Assembly (NCBI GenBank): GCA_026004735.1
Contig: BPJS01000001.1
Location: forward strand, 2,677,641 to 2,741,640
DNA: 64,000 nucleotides
Reading direction: 5' to 3'
Origin: Isosphaeraceae bacterium
GTDB lineage: Bacteria > Planctomycetota > Planctomycetia > Isosphaerales > Isosphaeraceae
Part shown: positions 35,621-44,446 of the stretch, in pieces
Layout of the letters: the number at the start of each line of letters is the position of its first letter
Position numbering within the stretch: position 1 is the stretch's first letter
The notes under the pieces: model-generated
Database searches by the model: none
What the model was told of the DNA's origin: nothing
What the model saw: only the letters and a program-made list of their open reading frames with translations
Made by a program: the position numbers and the translations under genes

Positions 35621-37606
35621 ATGATTTCGAACCTCGCCTGGATCGTCTGCGTGGTCCTGGGCCGGCAGATCGTTGATCTCGCGTCGGACGTGCTGCCGGT
35701 TCCGGAGTCGATCCGCGCGGAGGGTGTGCCTGAGATTCCGCGAGCGATTGCCACGGAGCTGGCGGCGTACCAGAACATCCGATCGGCGCGGTTTCAGGGC
35801 TGGGGGGTCGGCTTGGAGCCGGCCCAGGGCGAGATCGTCCGGGGCCCGCAGCTCATTCTGACCCGGTTTGGGGAGACGACGCAGGTTCATCGTGTCGATT
35901 TCCCGGGGGGCGCGCGGACCCAGTTGACGTTTCATCCAGAACGTGTCTTGCTGGCCCGGCCCCGTCCGGGTCGGCCAGAGTTTGCGTTCCTGGCCGATGA
36001 GGGCGGAGGCGAGAACTATCAGATCTATCTCGCGGCGTTGGGGGCGGACCGAGCGCCGCGGCGGCTGACCGACGGCCGTTCGCGTCACGAGTCGGCCGTC
36101 TGGTCGCGGTCGGGTCGCTACCTGGCGGTGACGGGCAACGCCCGCAACGGCCGGGATATGGATTTGTATGTGTTGGATGTCGATACGGAGCAGCCGCCCC
36201 GGCTCGTGGCCGAATTGGAGGGCAACTGGGGCGTGCTCGACTGGTCGCCGGACGACCGCACGGTCGTCGCTCGGCAGTATGTGTCAATCAATGAGTCGTC
36301 GCTATATCTGATCGACACGGCAAGCGGCGCTCGGACCTTGCTGACGCCCCAGGACGGCGCCCGCCCGGTCGCCTCGGGAGGGACGGCCCGCTTCAGCCCG
36401 GACGGACAGGCGCTCTATGCGACCAGCGACCGCGATGGAGAGTTTCAGCAACTGGTGCGGATCGGGCTGGTCGACCGGTCTTGGACGAACTTAAGCGCTG
36501 CGATTCCGTGGGATATCGAGGATTTTGCCCTGGCCGACGATGGCCGGACGGTGGCCTTGAGCGCCAACGAGGATGGGTTTTCCCGGCTCTACGTGCTGGA
36601 TGCGGCCACGGGCGATCTGAAGCCCGCACCCGGGCTTCCCCGTGGCATGCTCAGCCAGCTCGAATTTCGCCCCGGCTCGCGCGAACTGGGCTTTAGCCTG
36701 ATGACGCCGCGCGAGCCGGCCGACTCGTATTCGTTCGACCTCGACGCGCAGTCGTTGATTCGTTGGACCCGCAGCGAGCTGGGAGGGCTGAGCCAGGACC
36801 AGTTTCCGGAAGCCGAACTGATCCGGTTCGAAAGCTTCGATGGACGGGAGATTCCGGCCCTCGTCTACCGCCCCGATCGGACGCGATTTTCGGGACGGCG
36901 GCCGGTGGTGATCGACATCCACGGCGGTCCGGAAGCGCAGCAGCGGCCCGAGTTCCTCGGTCGGGACGCCTACTTGGTCCAAGAGCTAGGCGTCGCGCTG
37001 GTCTTGCCGAACGTGCGTGGCTCAGCCGGTTATGGGAAGTCGTATCTGAAGCTCGACAATGGAAGGCTGCGCGAGGACGCGGTTCGGGACATCGGCGCGT
37101 TGCTCGACTGGATTGCCCAACAGCCTGACCTGGACGCGAACCGAGTGGGGGTGACAGGAGGCTCGTACGGTGGATTTATGTCGCTGGCGGTCCAGGTCCG
37201 CTACAACGATCGGATCCGCGCGGGCGTGGATGTGGTCGGGATTTCCAATTTTGTCACGTTTCTCGAGAACACTCAGGGGTACCGCCGCGACCTCCGCCGG
37301 GCGGAGTATGGCGACGAGCGCGACCCCGAGATGCGCCGCTTTCTCAACGCGATCTCGCCGTTGAGCCAGGCCGATCGGATCAAGACGCCCCTGCTGGTGG
37401 TTCAAGGCAAGAACGATCCGCGGGTGCCGATTTCAGAATCCGATCAGATTGTCGCGGCGGTGCGATCCAGCGGCGTTCCGGTCTGGTATGTCGTGGGGCT
37501 GAACGAGGGTCACGGCTTTGCGCGCCGGGTCAATCAGGATTATCAACAAGCAGTGGAGATCGCCTTCTGGAAACGCTACCTGGTGGACACGCCGGCTTCT
37601 CCTTGA
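35621..37606 (+). CDS. S9-family prolyl oligopeptidase-like peptidase, secreted
   Basis: A 661-residue protein with a signal peptide (about residues 1-16). A beta-propeller (WDxx/WSPDDRTVV-type WD40-like blades such as AVWSRSGRYLAVTGN, DWSPDDRTVVARQ and ARFSPDGQALYAT) spans residues ~85-380. The alpha/beta hydrolase domain carries the catalytic triad: Ser515 in GGSYGG, Asp599 in GKNDPRVP and His631 in NEGHGF. PVVIDIHGGPEAQ and VRGSAGYGKSY are typical S9 segments. It should cleave short peptides in the periplasm or outside the cell. The ORF is open from 35522 but ATG 35621 starts the signal peptide. Confidence 0.92.
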   Translation: MISNLAWIVCVVLGRQIVDLASDVLPVPESIRAEGVPEIPRAIATELAAYQNIRSARFQGWGVGLEPAQGEIVRGPQLILTRFGETTQVHRVDFPGGARTQLTFHPERVLLARPRPGRPEFAFLADEGGGENYQIYLAALGADRAPRRLTDGRSRHESAVWSRSGRYLAVTGNARNGRDMDLYVLDVDTEQPPRLVAELEGNWGVLDWSPDDRTVVARQYVSINESSLYLIDTASGARTLLTPQDGARPVASGGTARFSPDGQALYATSDRDGEFQQLVRIGLVDRSWTNLSAAIPWDIEDFALADDGRTVALSANEDGFSRLYVLDAATGDLKPAPGLPRGMLSQLEFRPGSRELGFSLMTPREPADSYSFDLDAQSLIRWTRSELGGLSQDQFPEAELIRFESFDGREIPALVYRPDRTRFSGRRPVVIDIHGGPEAQQRPEFLGRDAYLVQELGVALVLPNVRGSAGYGKSYLKLDNGRLREDAVRDIGALLDWIAQQPDLDANRVGVTGGSYGGFMSLAVQVRYNDRIRAGVDVVGISNFVTFLENTQGYRRDLRRAEYGDERDPEMRRFLNAISPLSQADRIKTPLLVVQGKNDPRVPISESDQIVAAVRSSGVPVWYVVGLNEGHGFARRVNQDYQQAVEIAFWKRYLVDTPASP

Positions 37607-37853
37607 GGCCGCGGCGCGACCGTCGGGCCGCGAGATTCGAACCGGAGCTGCTCCGACCTCGTACACGGCCGGGCCAACAGCCGGTGGCCCAAGCCTAAGT
37701 GGTTCGCCAGTTCGGATGGCGAACGCATTTCGACGGCACGGGAGTTTGACAACTGTCTGAGCGACGACTAGAATCCATGTATGGATGGAATGCGAGCGTA
37801 CTGAGGGTCCCGGTACGGCTTGCGGTCAGAGCATGGTTCGGGGAGATCGACCG

Positions 37854-38882
37854 ATGCGGAGAGCCAGGCTTTGCCGGGGATTCACGCTGATTGAGCTGCT
37901 GGTGGTGATTGCGATCATCGGGGTCTTGATTGCGTTGTTGCTGCCGGCGGTTCAGGCCGCGCGGGAAGCGGCGCGACGAGCGCAGTGTCAGAACAACTTA
38001 AAGCAGCTCGGATTGGCGATTCAGAACTACGAGGGGTCGATCGGCTCGCTGCCGCCGACACTGGTCATCAGCGGGACGGGGGGCGCGGTCACCTGGACCA
38101 ATAGCTTTGGCGCCCACCCCCGGATTCTGCCGTTCATGGAGCAGGGCGTGGTGTTCAACGCGATCAATTTTGACGTTGATATGTACATGCCCCAGAACCG
38201 CACGGTGACCGAGCGGCAGTTCAGCTACATGGTCTGCCCCAGCGAGGTGCAGCGGGAGTTCACGCATCCGGCCGGGGGGACGATGAGCGTCTGCAATTAT
38301 GGGTTTTGCGAGGGGGATTGGTTTGTCTGGGGCGGGACGGGCAGTTCGCTGCGGTCGCGGTCGGCGTTCGGGCCGATGTTGTCGCGGCGGCTGGGAGAGA
38401 TTCGCGATGGTCTGAGCAACACGCTCTTCATGTCCGAGGGCCGGTCGTACACCAACTACTATCGCGATTGTCCGACGCTGTCGCTGATCAATGATCCCAA
38501 TCGGATTCCGCCGCCCAATGCCGACCCGTTGGCCGTTGCGCCCGAATATCGTGGTGGCTGTGCGTTCCGGGCCGAGGGCCACAATGAGTGGGTGGAGTCC
38601 GGGGTGCATCACGCGGGATTTACGACGGCCTGGCCGCCCAACAAGAACATTATTGGCGGTCCCAACGGGGAATATGCGCATATGGACCTGAACAGCAAGC
38701 GGGAAAAGACGGGAGGGCCGACCTTCGCGGCGGTCACGGCGCGGAGTTATCACCCAGGAGGTGTGCACGCGTTGATGGGGGATGGATCGGTCCGGTTTGT
38801 TAAGGAAACGGTCAGCGGCTGGGTCTGGCGTGCGCTGGGCACGGTCCAGGGCGGCGAGGTGATTGGCGGCGACGATTTTTAG
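37854..38882 (+). CDS. DUF1559 domain-containing protein with prepilin-type N-terminus
   Basis: A 342-residue protein typical of planctomycetes. The N-terminus has a prepilin cleavage/methylation motif ([35 protein letters not shown]), with cleavage expected after Gly9 and Glu14 as the conserved Glu. Residues ~45-320 match DUF1559: [28 protein letters not shown], and C-terminal [26 protein letters not shown]1559 proteins are pseudopilin-like, exported and found in many copies per planctomycete genome; their roles are not established. Cysteines in VCPSEVQ and CNYGFCEG could form disulphides. The preceding 246 bases (37607-37853) hold no gene that I can see. Confidence 0.93.
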   Translation: MRRARLCRGFTLIELLVVIAIIGVLIALLLPAVQAAREAARRAQCQNNLKQLGLAIQNYEGSIGSLPPTLVISGTGGAVTWTNSFGAHPRILPFMEQGVVFNAINFDVDMYMPQNRTVTERQFSYMVCPSEVQREFTHPAGGTMSVCNYGFCEGDWFVWGGTGSSLRSRSAFGPMLSRRLGEIRDGLSNTLFMSEGRSYTNYYRDCPTLSLINDPNRIPPPNADPLAVAPEYRGGCAFRAEGHNEWVESGVHHAGFTTAWPPNKNIIGGPNGEYAHMDLNSKREKTGGPTFAAVTARSYHPGGVHALMGDGSVRFVKETVSGWVWRALGTVQGGEVIGGDDF

Positions 38883-38900
38883 ATCGCTGCCAGGCCGGGT

Positions 38901-39740
38901 TCACGGAAGATCGAGGCTGAGGATCCGCCCGCGGCGTGGTGCGGCGTCGCGGGCGATCGGAATGCGTTGGGTTCGAGGACGGGTGGTGCCGTGGGTCAGG
39001 CCGTCGAGGCTGGCGACCAGAGGCTCGAAGATGGTCTCACCGTCGAGGTCTTCGTCGCGGACGCAGAGCGGCATGGGCAGTTCAATGGTCGCCGTCTCGA
39101 GTCCCAGAAAGGCCAGGACGTGGGGCATGGGCATCGCGTCGTCGGTTTTGACGAGGATCGCCGACCAGGGGATCTGGCGTTGATCGAGGCTGTGGACCAG
39201 AACGCCGCGACGAGCCAGTTCGGCGTCGAGCCGATCGGCCTCGGGCTGAGAGGCCCATTCGAGGGCGTCGGGGAACAGTTCGAGCAAGGCCGGTGGCATC
39301 ATGGTCAGCAGCGCGGAGACCAGACCCTTATAGGCCTGGGTCGGGATGGTCGATGGTGGCAGCCCTGAGCGGACGGCGGCGATGAATCGCTCGAGAGGGG
39401 CGGCCAGCGACGTTTCGAACGACTCCTGGCAGGCCAGGCAGACGTCGGTTCGGAGTGGTCCTGGGACTCCCAGCGAGGGGGGTAGGGCCGGACCGGGCGG
39501 GCCGAACGAGGTCCGGGGCGGGCTTTGCTCGCAGAAGCGACAAACGCGGCGGGATGGTTCGGCGGTGGGGGGAATCGGCCGGGCGTCGGCCTGATAACGG
39601 GCGACGGTTCGATAGTTGAGGGCCAGGAGCAGATCCTGCTGGGCGGCGAGCCAGTCGGCCTCATGGTGGCCGTGGCTATGTCCCCGGCGCTGCCAGCGCT
39701 GATAGGCGGCGACGCGGATTTGATCGTCCGTGGGAATCAT
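38901..39740 (-). CDS. DUF2934-type protein with a zinc-ribbon-like region
   Basis: A 279-residue protein. Residues ~8-35 (IRVAAYQRWQRRGHSHGHHEADWLAAQQDL) match the DUF2934 motif common in planctomycete proteins. Next comes a region with CRFCEQSP and CLACQESF (about residues 67-105), which looks like a treble-clef or zinc-ribbon. The C-terminal half is helical with ILVKTDDAMPMPHVLAFLG. No catalytic motif is evident. Function unknown; the DUF2934 domain is often present in proteins of unknown role. It is isolated on the minus strand, downstream of the zinc-peptidase-like gene. Confidence 0.7.
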   Translation of the reverse strand: MIPTDDQIRVAAYQRWQRRGHSHGHHEADWLAAQQDLLLALNYRTVARYQADARPIPPTAEPSRRVCRFCEQSPPRTSFGPPGPALPPSLGVPGPLRTDVCLACQESFETSLAAPLERFIAAVRSGLPPSTIPTQAYKGLVSALLTMMPPALLELFPDALEWASQPEADRLDAELARRGVLVHSLDQRQIPWSAILVKTDDAMPMPHVLAFLGLETATIELPMPLCVRDEDLDGETIFEPLVASLDGLTHGTTRPRTQRIPIARDAAPRRGRILSLDLP

Positions 39741-39828
39741 CGGCGGGTTCGCTCCGTCGGGCTCGAGTGGGCAGCGCCGAAAACAATTTTAGCGGCCTGA
39801 GCGCGTCGCTCCCAGACGCGGCCGTCGG

Positions 39829-40557
39829 TCAGGGGTTGGGCAGGGCGCGGGGTCGATGCGGGGGTTGCTCGGGGCGATGCCAGGTCGCCTCGCGCCACCT
39901 TGGTAGGATCGCGCCGGCCTCGGCGGTGACCGATGCGGCGAGGATCGGGTCGACCAGTCGGGCGCCGGCCGAGTCAATCAAGGCCGCCATCCGAAGGACC
40001 CGCGCAGCCCGCCGCGCGGCGTCGCGCTCGGTTGACAGTGTCAGCATCGGTGCCAGGACCGCGCCGGCGAGGACCAGCGTCCCCGCGGCCAGCAGTCTCG
40101 GAATGTCAAGGACCAGTCCGACGACCAGCAGCAGGTAGGCGGTTCCGGCGGCGAGCCGAACGCCCGAGGCGATCGCTTCGCGCAGCGCCAGGGGTTGGGG
40201 GGCGTCGCCGCCGGCATGCTGCAGGGCATGGCCGACCGCGTGGGCGGCCCAGGCGACATCGGCGAGGGTGTGGCCGTGGTAGACCTGGTGGGGCAAGCGG
40301 AGGGTCTGGGCCACAGAGTCGTAGCCGGTGCCCATCGGACCGCGGCCGGGGACCACGGCGATCCCCTCGATGCCCGCCGATCGGAGCATCTCCGCGGCTG
40401 CCTCGGCCCCCGAGAGCCCGCGCGGCGACGGCATCCGGGCGGCGGCGGCGTAGGCGCGATCGAGCCGGCGTCGGCAGATCCACGCGCGGCCGAGGGTCAG
40501 AGCCAGGACGGCATAGATCCAAACCGGGATTTCGAAGAGTCGATAGAGCCAGAGCAC
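39829..40557 (-). CDS. Zn-dependent peptidase-like membrane protein (Zn_peptidase_2) with inactivated HExxH
   Basis: A 242-residue protein with an N-terminal transmembrane segment (residues ~8-24), a soluble domain, and two further hydrophobic segments (AGTAYLLLVVGLVLDIPRLLAAGTLVLAGAVLAPML). It matches the Zn_peptidase_2/YugP family: YDSVAQTLRLPHQVYHGHTLADVAWAAHAVGHALQHA followed by TERDAARRA. The family's HEVGH zinc-binding and catalytic motif reads H106-A107-V-G-H110, so the catalytic Glu is Ala (gcg codon). The downstream Glu ligand (TERDA) is kept, so zinc may still bind. It starts one base after the ATP-grasp stop and is probably co-translated with it. Confidence 0.8.
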   Translation of the reverse strand: MLWLYRLFEIPVWIYAVLALTLGRAWICRRRLDRAYAAAARMPSPRGLSGAEAAAEMLRSAGIEGIAVVPGRGPMGTGYDSVAQTLRLPHQVYHGHTLADVAWAAHAVGHALQHAGGDAPQPLALREAIASGVRLAAGTAYLLLVVGLVLDIPRLLAAGTLVLAGAVLAPMLTLSTERDAARRAARVLRMAALIDSAGARLVDPILAASVTAEAGAILPRWREATWHRPEQPPHRPRALPNP

Positions 40558-40558
40558 G

Positions 40559-41698
40559 TCAGGCAGTCGCCTGGGCGAGAGCTTTGAGCCGGCCGCGCCA
40601 GCGAGCCAGCCGCCGGCGGAGCCGGTGGGCGACCAGAGTCGGCCTTGGACCGGATTCGAGCAGGGTCAGTACCGGCTCTCCGGGTCGGAATCGGCTGCCC
40701 GGCGCTGGGAGATCCGCGTGACGCGGCAGACGCCAGGGATCGGGTGCGGATCGGATCGTCGCCGGCCGCGACCAGAGCAGATCATGGCGGGTGTAGACAA
40801 CGGCCTTGCCGACGCACGTCGGTAGGGGCCGCGGCTGCCGGCGGGCCTCGGCGGGCGGCTCGACTCCGAAGGCCCGGGCATGGGCTCGCAGCAGCGCATG
40901 CCCGGTGGCGTATTCAAATAGCTCGACGGAAGCCGTGTAACGCGGGTTGACCTCAAGCACCCAGGGAATCCCGTCGCAGACGATCAGATCAACGCCAAAC
41001 AGGCCGCGCAGGCCGAAGACCTGGTGCAGCACGCGGCCGATTCGCTCCAGCGTCTCGCGGAGGGGATCCGGGATCGGCAACGGAGCCAGCCCACCCCGAT
41101 AGACGTAGCGACGACCGGCCGCACCGCTCCAGCAGGCCGACATGCCGATCAGGACCACTCGCTGCGCATCGCCCAGAAATAGGGCCGACCGCGGCTGCCC
41201 ATCGATCTTCTGCTGGAGATACCCTCCGTCGCCCAGCGCCTGTCCAGAGTAGGGTTCAACCCCCGTCCCGCCCGACGACTGGCGGTGCTTCAGGAGCCAG
41301 CCACGACCGGACAGACCCGCTGGGGCGCTGAGCGCCAGATCGGGCGTTGCGACCCCCGCAGCGCGGAGCGTGGCGGAGAGCCGAAACGGATCGCGGACCG
41401 GCTCGACAATCTCGGCGGCGTTGCCGAGCAGGAGGCCACAGGCTGCGAGTCGCCGCAAGAGGTCCGGCTCGTTTTCCAGCGGTCCGGTGTACAGGAGGGG
41501 AATCGTCGGGTCTGAACCCACGAAGGCTTGTCCGGAACAGACGGCCGCCAAAGAGACGGGATCGGATCGGGTCACGGCGCGGAGGTCGAGGTCACCGAAC
41601 GCATCGGCGGCTTCCACGTCGAAACCCGCGCGGCGAGCCGACCACGCCGCCGCCCGGGCCGTCGCTCCCACAATTCGGAGGCATGGAGCTTGGGGCAC
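40559..41698 (-). CDS. ATP-grasp protein associated with H4MPT C1 genes
   Basis: A 379-residue ATP-grasp enzyme. The N-terminal Rossmann-like domain (LRIVGATARAAAWSARRAGFDVEAADAFGDLDL) precedes the ATP-grasp fold: WLLKHRQSSGGTGVEPY (phosphate-binding loop), GYLQQKIDGQPRSALFLGD, and a C-terminal lobe with GLFGVDLIVCDGIPWVLEVNPRYTAS, where the Glu and Asn ligate Mg-ATP. Such ATP-grasp genes occur in bacterial H4MPT clusters (the ORF17-type protein) and are suspected to ligate an acid to an amine during methanopterin or methanofuran-type cofactor synthesis. The substrate is not known. It lies 820 bases from fae and is transcribed away from it. Confidence 0.85.
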   Translation of the reverse strand: MPQAPCLRIVGATARAAAWSARRAGFDVEAADAFGDLDLRAVTRSDPVSLAAVCSGQAFVGSDPTIPLLYTGPLENEPDLLRRLAACGLLLGNAAEIVEPVRDPFRLSATLRAAGVATPDLALSAPAGLSGRGWLLKHRQSSGGTGVEPYSGQALGDGGYLQQKIDGQPRSALFLGDAQRVVLIGMSACWSGAAGRRYVYRGGLAPLPIPDPLRETLERIGRVLHQVFGLRGLFGVDLIVCDGIPWVLEVNPRYTASVELFEYATGHALLRAHARAFGVEPPAEARRQPRPLPTCVGKAVVYTRHDLLWSRPATIRSAPDPWRLPRHADLPAPGSRFRPGEPVLTLLESGPRPTLVAHRLRRRLARWRGRLKALAQATA

Positions 41699-41818
41699 TC
41701 TCGGCTCCCAGCATGCCGGTCAGGCGGCGAGCCAGGCCAGACCCGGCACGGCCCACCGCCTGCAACGCTTCGAGAAGCGATCCGAACCCGAGGCCCTGGC
41801 CCCGAGACGGCGGCGGCC

Positions 41819-42166
41819 TCAGTCCTCAACCGCTTCGATCTTGGTGGGCGTCACAACCAGCTTGTCATCCTTCTTGACGCAGCTACCGGTCACCTTGACC
41901 GTAGGACCGTCGTCCTTGGGCGCGGTGCAGAAGCCGAGCTTCTGGTGCGCGGCCTTCGACACGTCGTTTTGCTCCAGATAATACTTAACCGACTTGCCGT
42001 CCTCCTTGGCGATGACGACGTTCTGGCAGCTTTGGGTTTCCTTGAGGGCGCACTTAGCACACTGCGCCATGCCGGTGATCGTCACATCCTGGCCTTCGGC
42101 CGCGAAAGCGGCTGACAAACCGACCGAAAGTACGGCCACTGCCAACATCGGGATCAACTTCCGCAT
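41819..42166 (-). CDS. Small secreted Cys-containing protein (DUF6370-like)
   Basis: A 115-residue secreted protein. Residues 1-22 form a signal peptide (MLAVAVLSVGLSAAFA). The mature part begins with DVTITGMAQCAKCALKETQSCQNVV, with a CxxC and further Cys, and ends with VKVTGSCVKKDDKLVVTPTKIEAVED. The pattern resembles the DUF6370 family of small exported planctomycete proteins (recognition moderately confident). The CxxC motif could bind metal or form disulphides. It is divergent from fae across a 353-base gap; whether it relates to C1 metabolism is unknown. Confidence 0.75.
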   Translation of the reverse strand: MRKLIPMLAVAVLSVGLSAAFAAEGQDVTITGMAQCAKCALKETQSCQNVVIAKEDGKSVKYYLEQNDVSKAAHQKLGFCTAPKDDGPTVKVTGSCVKKDDKLVVTPTKIEAVED

Positions 42167-42309
42167 CGGGCTGGACTCCCTGGATCCTCGGATTCTGAGA
42201 AGCGGGAAAGCAGTTCGCGGACCGGTGCGCATACACGGGCCGGAAACCTCCGGCAGGCCCCGACATTCCCCATGCCTTGGCTCGCGCAACCGGTCCATTG
42301 CGGACACAT

Positions 42310-42352
42310 CGCCCACGTATTAAAACATTGTCCAACCTTCGACTCAATCCTC
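42310..42352 (-). promoter_or_regulatory. Possible sigma70-type promoter for the small secreted protein
   Basis: In the 353-base gap between the secreted-protein gene (minus) and fae (plus), the minus strand has TTGAGT followed after about 17 bases by TTTAAT/TTAATA, within the most AT-rich stretch of the gap. That would place a transcription start roughly 130 bases upstream of ATG 42166. No equally good promoter was found facing fae. The match is moderate and unsupported by other evidence. Confidence 0.3.
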
Positions 42353-42519
42353 TTTTGGCGGGGATCAACCGAGGGAGTTGGCCGGCTGTTGCGGGCTGAG
42401 TTGGGCGGTTATGATGCCCGTCGATTGCTCTGGATCGACCCGGTCGAAGCCAACGGCAGCCCCGGGCATCGATCTGGATCAGACCAATCACTCACTTGGA
42501 TCCCAGGGAGTCGCGACGC

Positions 42520-43035
42520 ATGGCGGTCGATACGACGATGCTAGTGGGAGAAGCGCTGGTGGGCGAGGGGAACGAGGTCGCCCACATCGACCTGTTGATT
42601 GGGTCGAAGACGGGTCCGGTCGGCGCGGCCTTCGCTCACGCGCTGGCCACCCAGAGCCGAGGGCACACGAGCTTGCTGGCGGTCTTGACGCCCAATCTGG
42701 CGGTCAAGCCATCTACGGTGATGATTACCAAGGTTACGATCACCGGCATGCGTCAAGCGGCGCAGATGTTCGGCCCGGCGCAGAAGGCGGTGGCGAAGGC
42801 CGTCGCCGATAGCGTCGCCAAGAATATCATCCCCAAGGACCAGGCCGAGAATCTGGTCATCGTCTGCGGCGTGTTCATTCACCCGGCCGCGGCCGACGAT
42901 GCCAAGATCGAGAAATACAATTACGAGGCGACCTTGCTGGCCATCGAGAACGCCATGAAGGGCAAGCCGACGGCCGACGAGGTGATCGCGGCCAAGGACT
43001 CGGCTAAGCATCCGTTCGCGGCCAACCAGGTTTGA
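42520..43035 (+). CDS. fae: Formaldehyde-activating enzyme
   Basis: A 171-residue protein matching Fae along its length: VGEALVGEGNEVAHIDLLIGSKTGPVGAAFAHAL with the catalytic His in the NEVAHIDLLIG motif, then SLLAVLTPNLAVKPSTVMITKVTI and MFGPAQKAVAKAVADSV. Fae condenses formaldehyde with tetrahydromethanopterin to methylene-H4MPT in the cytoplasm. ATG 42520 has AGGGAG upstream at the right distance. mtdB follows on the same strand. This gene together with mtdB and fhcB shows a formaldehyde oxidation or detoxification route using H4MPT. Confidence 0.96.
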   Translation: MAVDTTMLVGEALVGEGNEVAHIDLLIGSKTGPVGAAFAHALATQSRGHTSLLAVLTPNLAVKPSTVMITKVTITGMRQAAQMFGPAQKAVAKAVADSVAKNIIPKDQAENLVIVCGVFIHPAAADDAKIEKYNYEATLLAIENAMKGKPTADEVIAAKDSAKHPFAANQV

Positions 43036-43194
43036 TTTCTGGCGGGCTGACGGCGACCATGAACAAGGCGTGCCCGTGACCGAGGCGGCAATCGGCACCG
43101 GCCGGATACGACCTGGTCCAGGAGCCGCGGCTCGGGTCGATCTCAAGCGGTGAAGGTGTCCGGTCCGACTCGTCATTGCCAGCGAGCGACTCCG

Positions 43195-43515
43195 ATGCCG
43201 CGCAGGCCGGTGAGGACTGATTCGAAGCCGTGGCAGCCAACCCTGGCGGCCTATTTCCGGTCCGGGTCGCTGTACCTGATGCTGATGGGCGTCGGTCTGG
43301 GGCTGGCCGGTCCGATTCACGGAGCGTTCAGCCTGGGCGACGCCCCCAGTCCTCACACGCCGCTTTATGAGCGGCACAGCACTGAGCATCGAGCCCGCGT
43401 GGTGGGTCGGGTGACGACCTCCGGCTTTTATCTCGCGATCTTGGGCGCGGCTGGCCTCGGCGGCCAGGCGCTCTGGCTTCGCGTGACCGGCCGGCCTCAG
43501 CCCGGACCTCCTTAA
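43195..43515 (+). CDS. Putative small membrane protein between fae and mtdB
   Basis: A ~106-residue frame with two hydrophobic segments: SLYLMLMGVGLGLAGPI and SGFYLAILGAAGLGGQALWL. Between them lies a charged loop (RHSTEHRARVVGRV). It uses GC-rich codons like its neighbours and does not overlap another likely gene. The stop lies shortly before the mtdB start, on the same strand. No family is recognised. It is retained because of its membrane-protein character and position, but it could be spurious. Confidence 0.5.
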   Translation: MPRRPVRTDSKPWQPTLAAYFRSGSLYLMLMGVGLGLAGPIHGAFSLGDAPSPHTPLYERHSTEHRARVVGRVTTSGFYLAILGAAGLGGQALWLRVTGRPQPGPP

Positions 43516-43540
43516 ACGCGTGAACCGAGACCTTCCTCGC

Positions 43541-44407
43541 ATGAAGCCGCGGATCCTGATCCAGCTCGACGTGGACCCGCACCCAAGCGTCTTCGACGGC
43601 GTGGTGGCCGTCGATGCCGGAGTCGACCACTTGTTTCGGCACGGAGGGGTAACTCCGGAAGCCGTTGTCGGGCTGGTCCATGGCGCTTTGTTCACCCGCG
43701 GTCCGGCCGATCTAAAGCAGACGGCCATCTTCATCGGCGGCACGGATATCGCCGCGGCCCGCCGAGTCTTCGACGCGGTGATCGCCACGTTTTTCGGCCC
43801 GTTCCGGACGTCGATCCTGTTCGATCCGAACGGCTGCAACACGACCGCGGCGGCGGCCGTGCTGGCCGTCCGGGATGGCTTGATGCGGGTACGGGGCACG
43901 GTCGAGGGTGCCACGGTCGCCCTGGCCGGAGGCACCGGGCCTGTGGGGACGCGGATCGCACAGTTGCTGCTTGAACTGGACGGGAGCATCCAGGTCCGGT
44001 TGGCGTCGCGCTCGCGGGATCGGGCGGCGGCGGCTTGTGCGTTGGTCCGCCGCGAGGATGGCCGATCGCCCGAACCTTACGCCTTGGAGGAGACAGACCG
44101 GTTTCTGCGTGGGGCCGACGTTGCGATCGGGGCCGGAGCCGCCGGCGTGGCCCTGTTGAGCGAAAACGATTGGCTCGCCGCTGGGGTCCCGATTCTCATC
44201 GACCTGAATGCTGTGCCGCCGCCGGGCATCGCCGGAGTCGAGCCGGGCGACAAAGCGACCGAGCGCCATGGCCGCCTCTGCTGGGGCGCGCTCGGAATCG
44301 GCGGCACCAAGATGAAGATTCACCGCCGCGCCCTCGAGTCGCTGTTTGAGGCGAACAACCGGATCATCGACGCCGCCGAGTGCCTGGCGATCGGTCAAGC
44401 CCTCTGA
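43541..44407 (+). CDS. mtdB: NAD(P)-dependent methylene-tetrahydromethanopterin dehydrogenase
   Basis: A 288-residue protein of the MtdB family. It has the N-terminal catalytic domain with ILIQLDVDPHPSVFDGVVAVDAGVDHL, the characteristic FDPNGCNTTAAAAVLAV, and a Rossmann domain VALAGGTGPVGTRIAQLL (about residues 130-147) for NAD(P). The reaction oxidises methylene-H4MPT to methenyl-H4MPT. NAD versus NADP preference cannot be read reliably. ATG 43541 is preferred over GTG 43520. The next step, methenyl-H4MPT cyclohydrolase (mch), is not in the window. Confidence 0.93.
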   Translation: MKPRILIQLDVDPHPSVFDGVVAVDAGVDHLFRHGGVTPEAVVGLVHGALFTRGPADLKQTAIFIGGTDIAAARRVFDAVIATFFGPFRTSILFDPNGCNTTAAAAVLAVRDGLMRVRGTVEGATVALAGGTGPVGTRIAQLLLELDGSIQVRLASRSRDRAAAACALVRREDGRSPEPYALEETDRFLRGADVAIGAGAAGVALLSENDWLAAGVPILIDLNAVPPPGIAGVEPGDKATERHGRLCWGALGIGGTKMKIHRRALESLFEANNRIIDAAECLAIGQAL

Positions 44408-44446
44408 ACAGCGCCGGTGGGCGCCCTCTCGCGGGAGAAGGGATGC

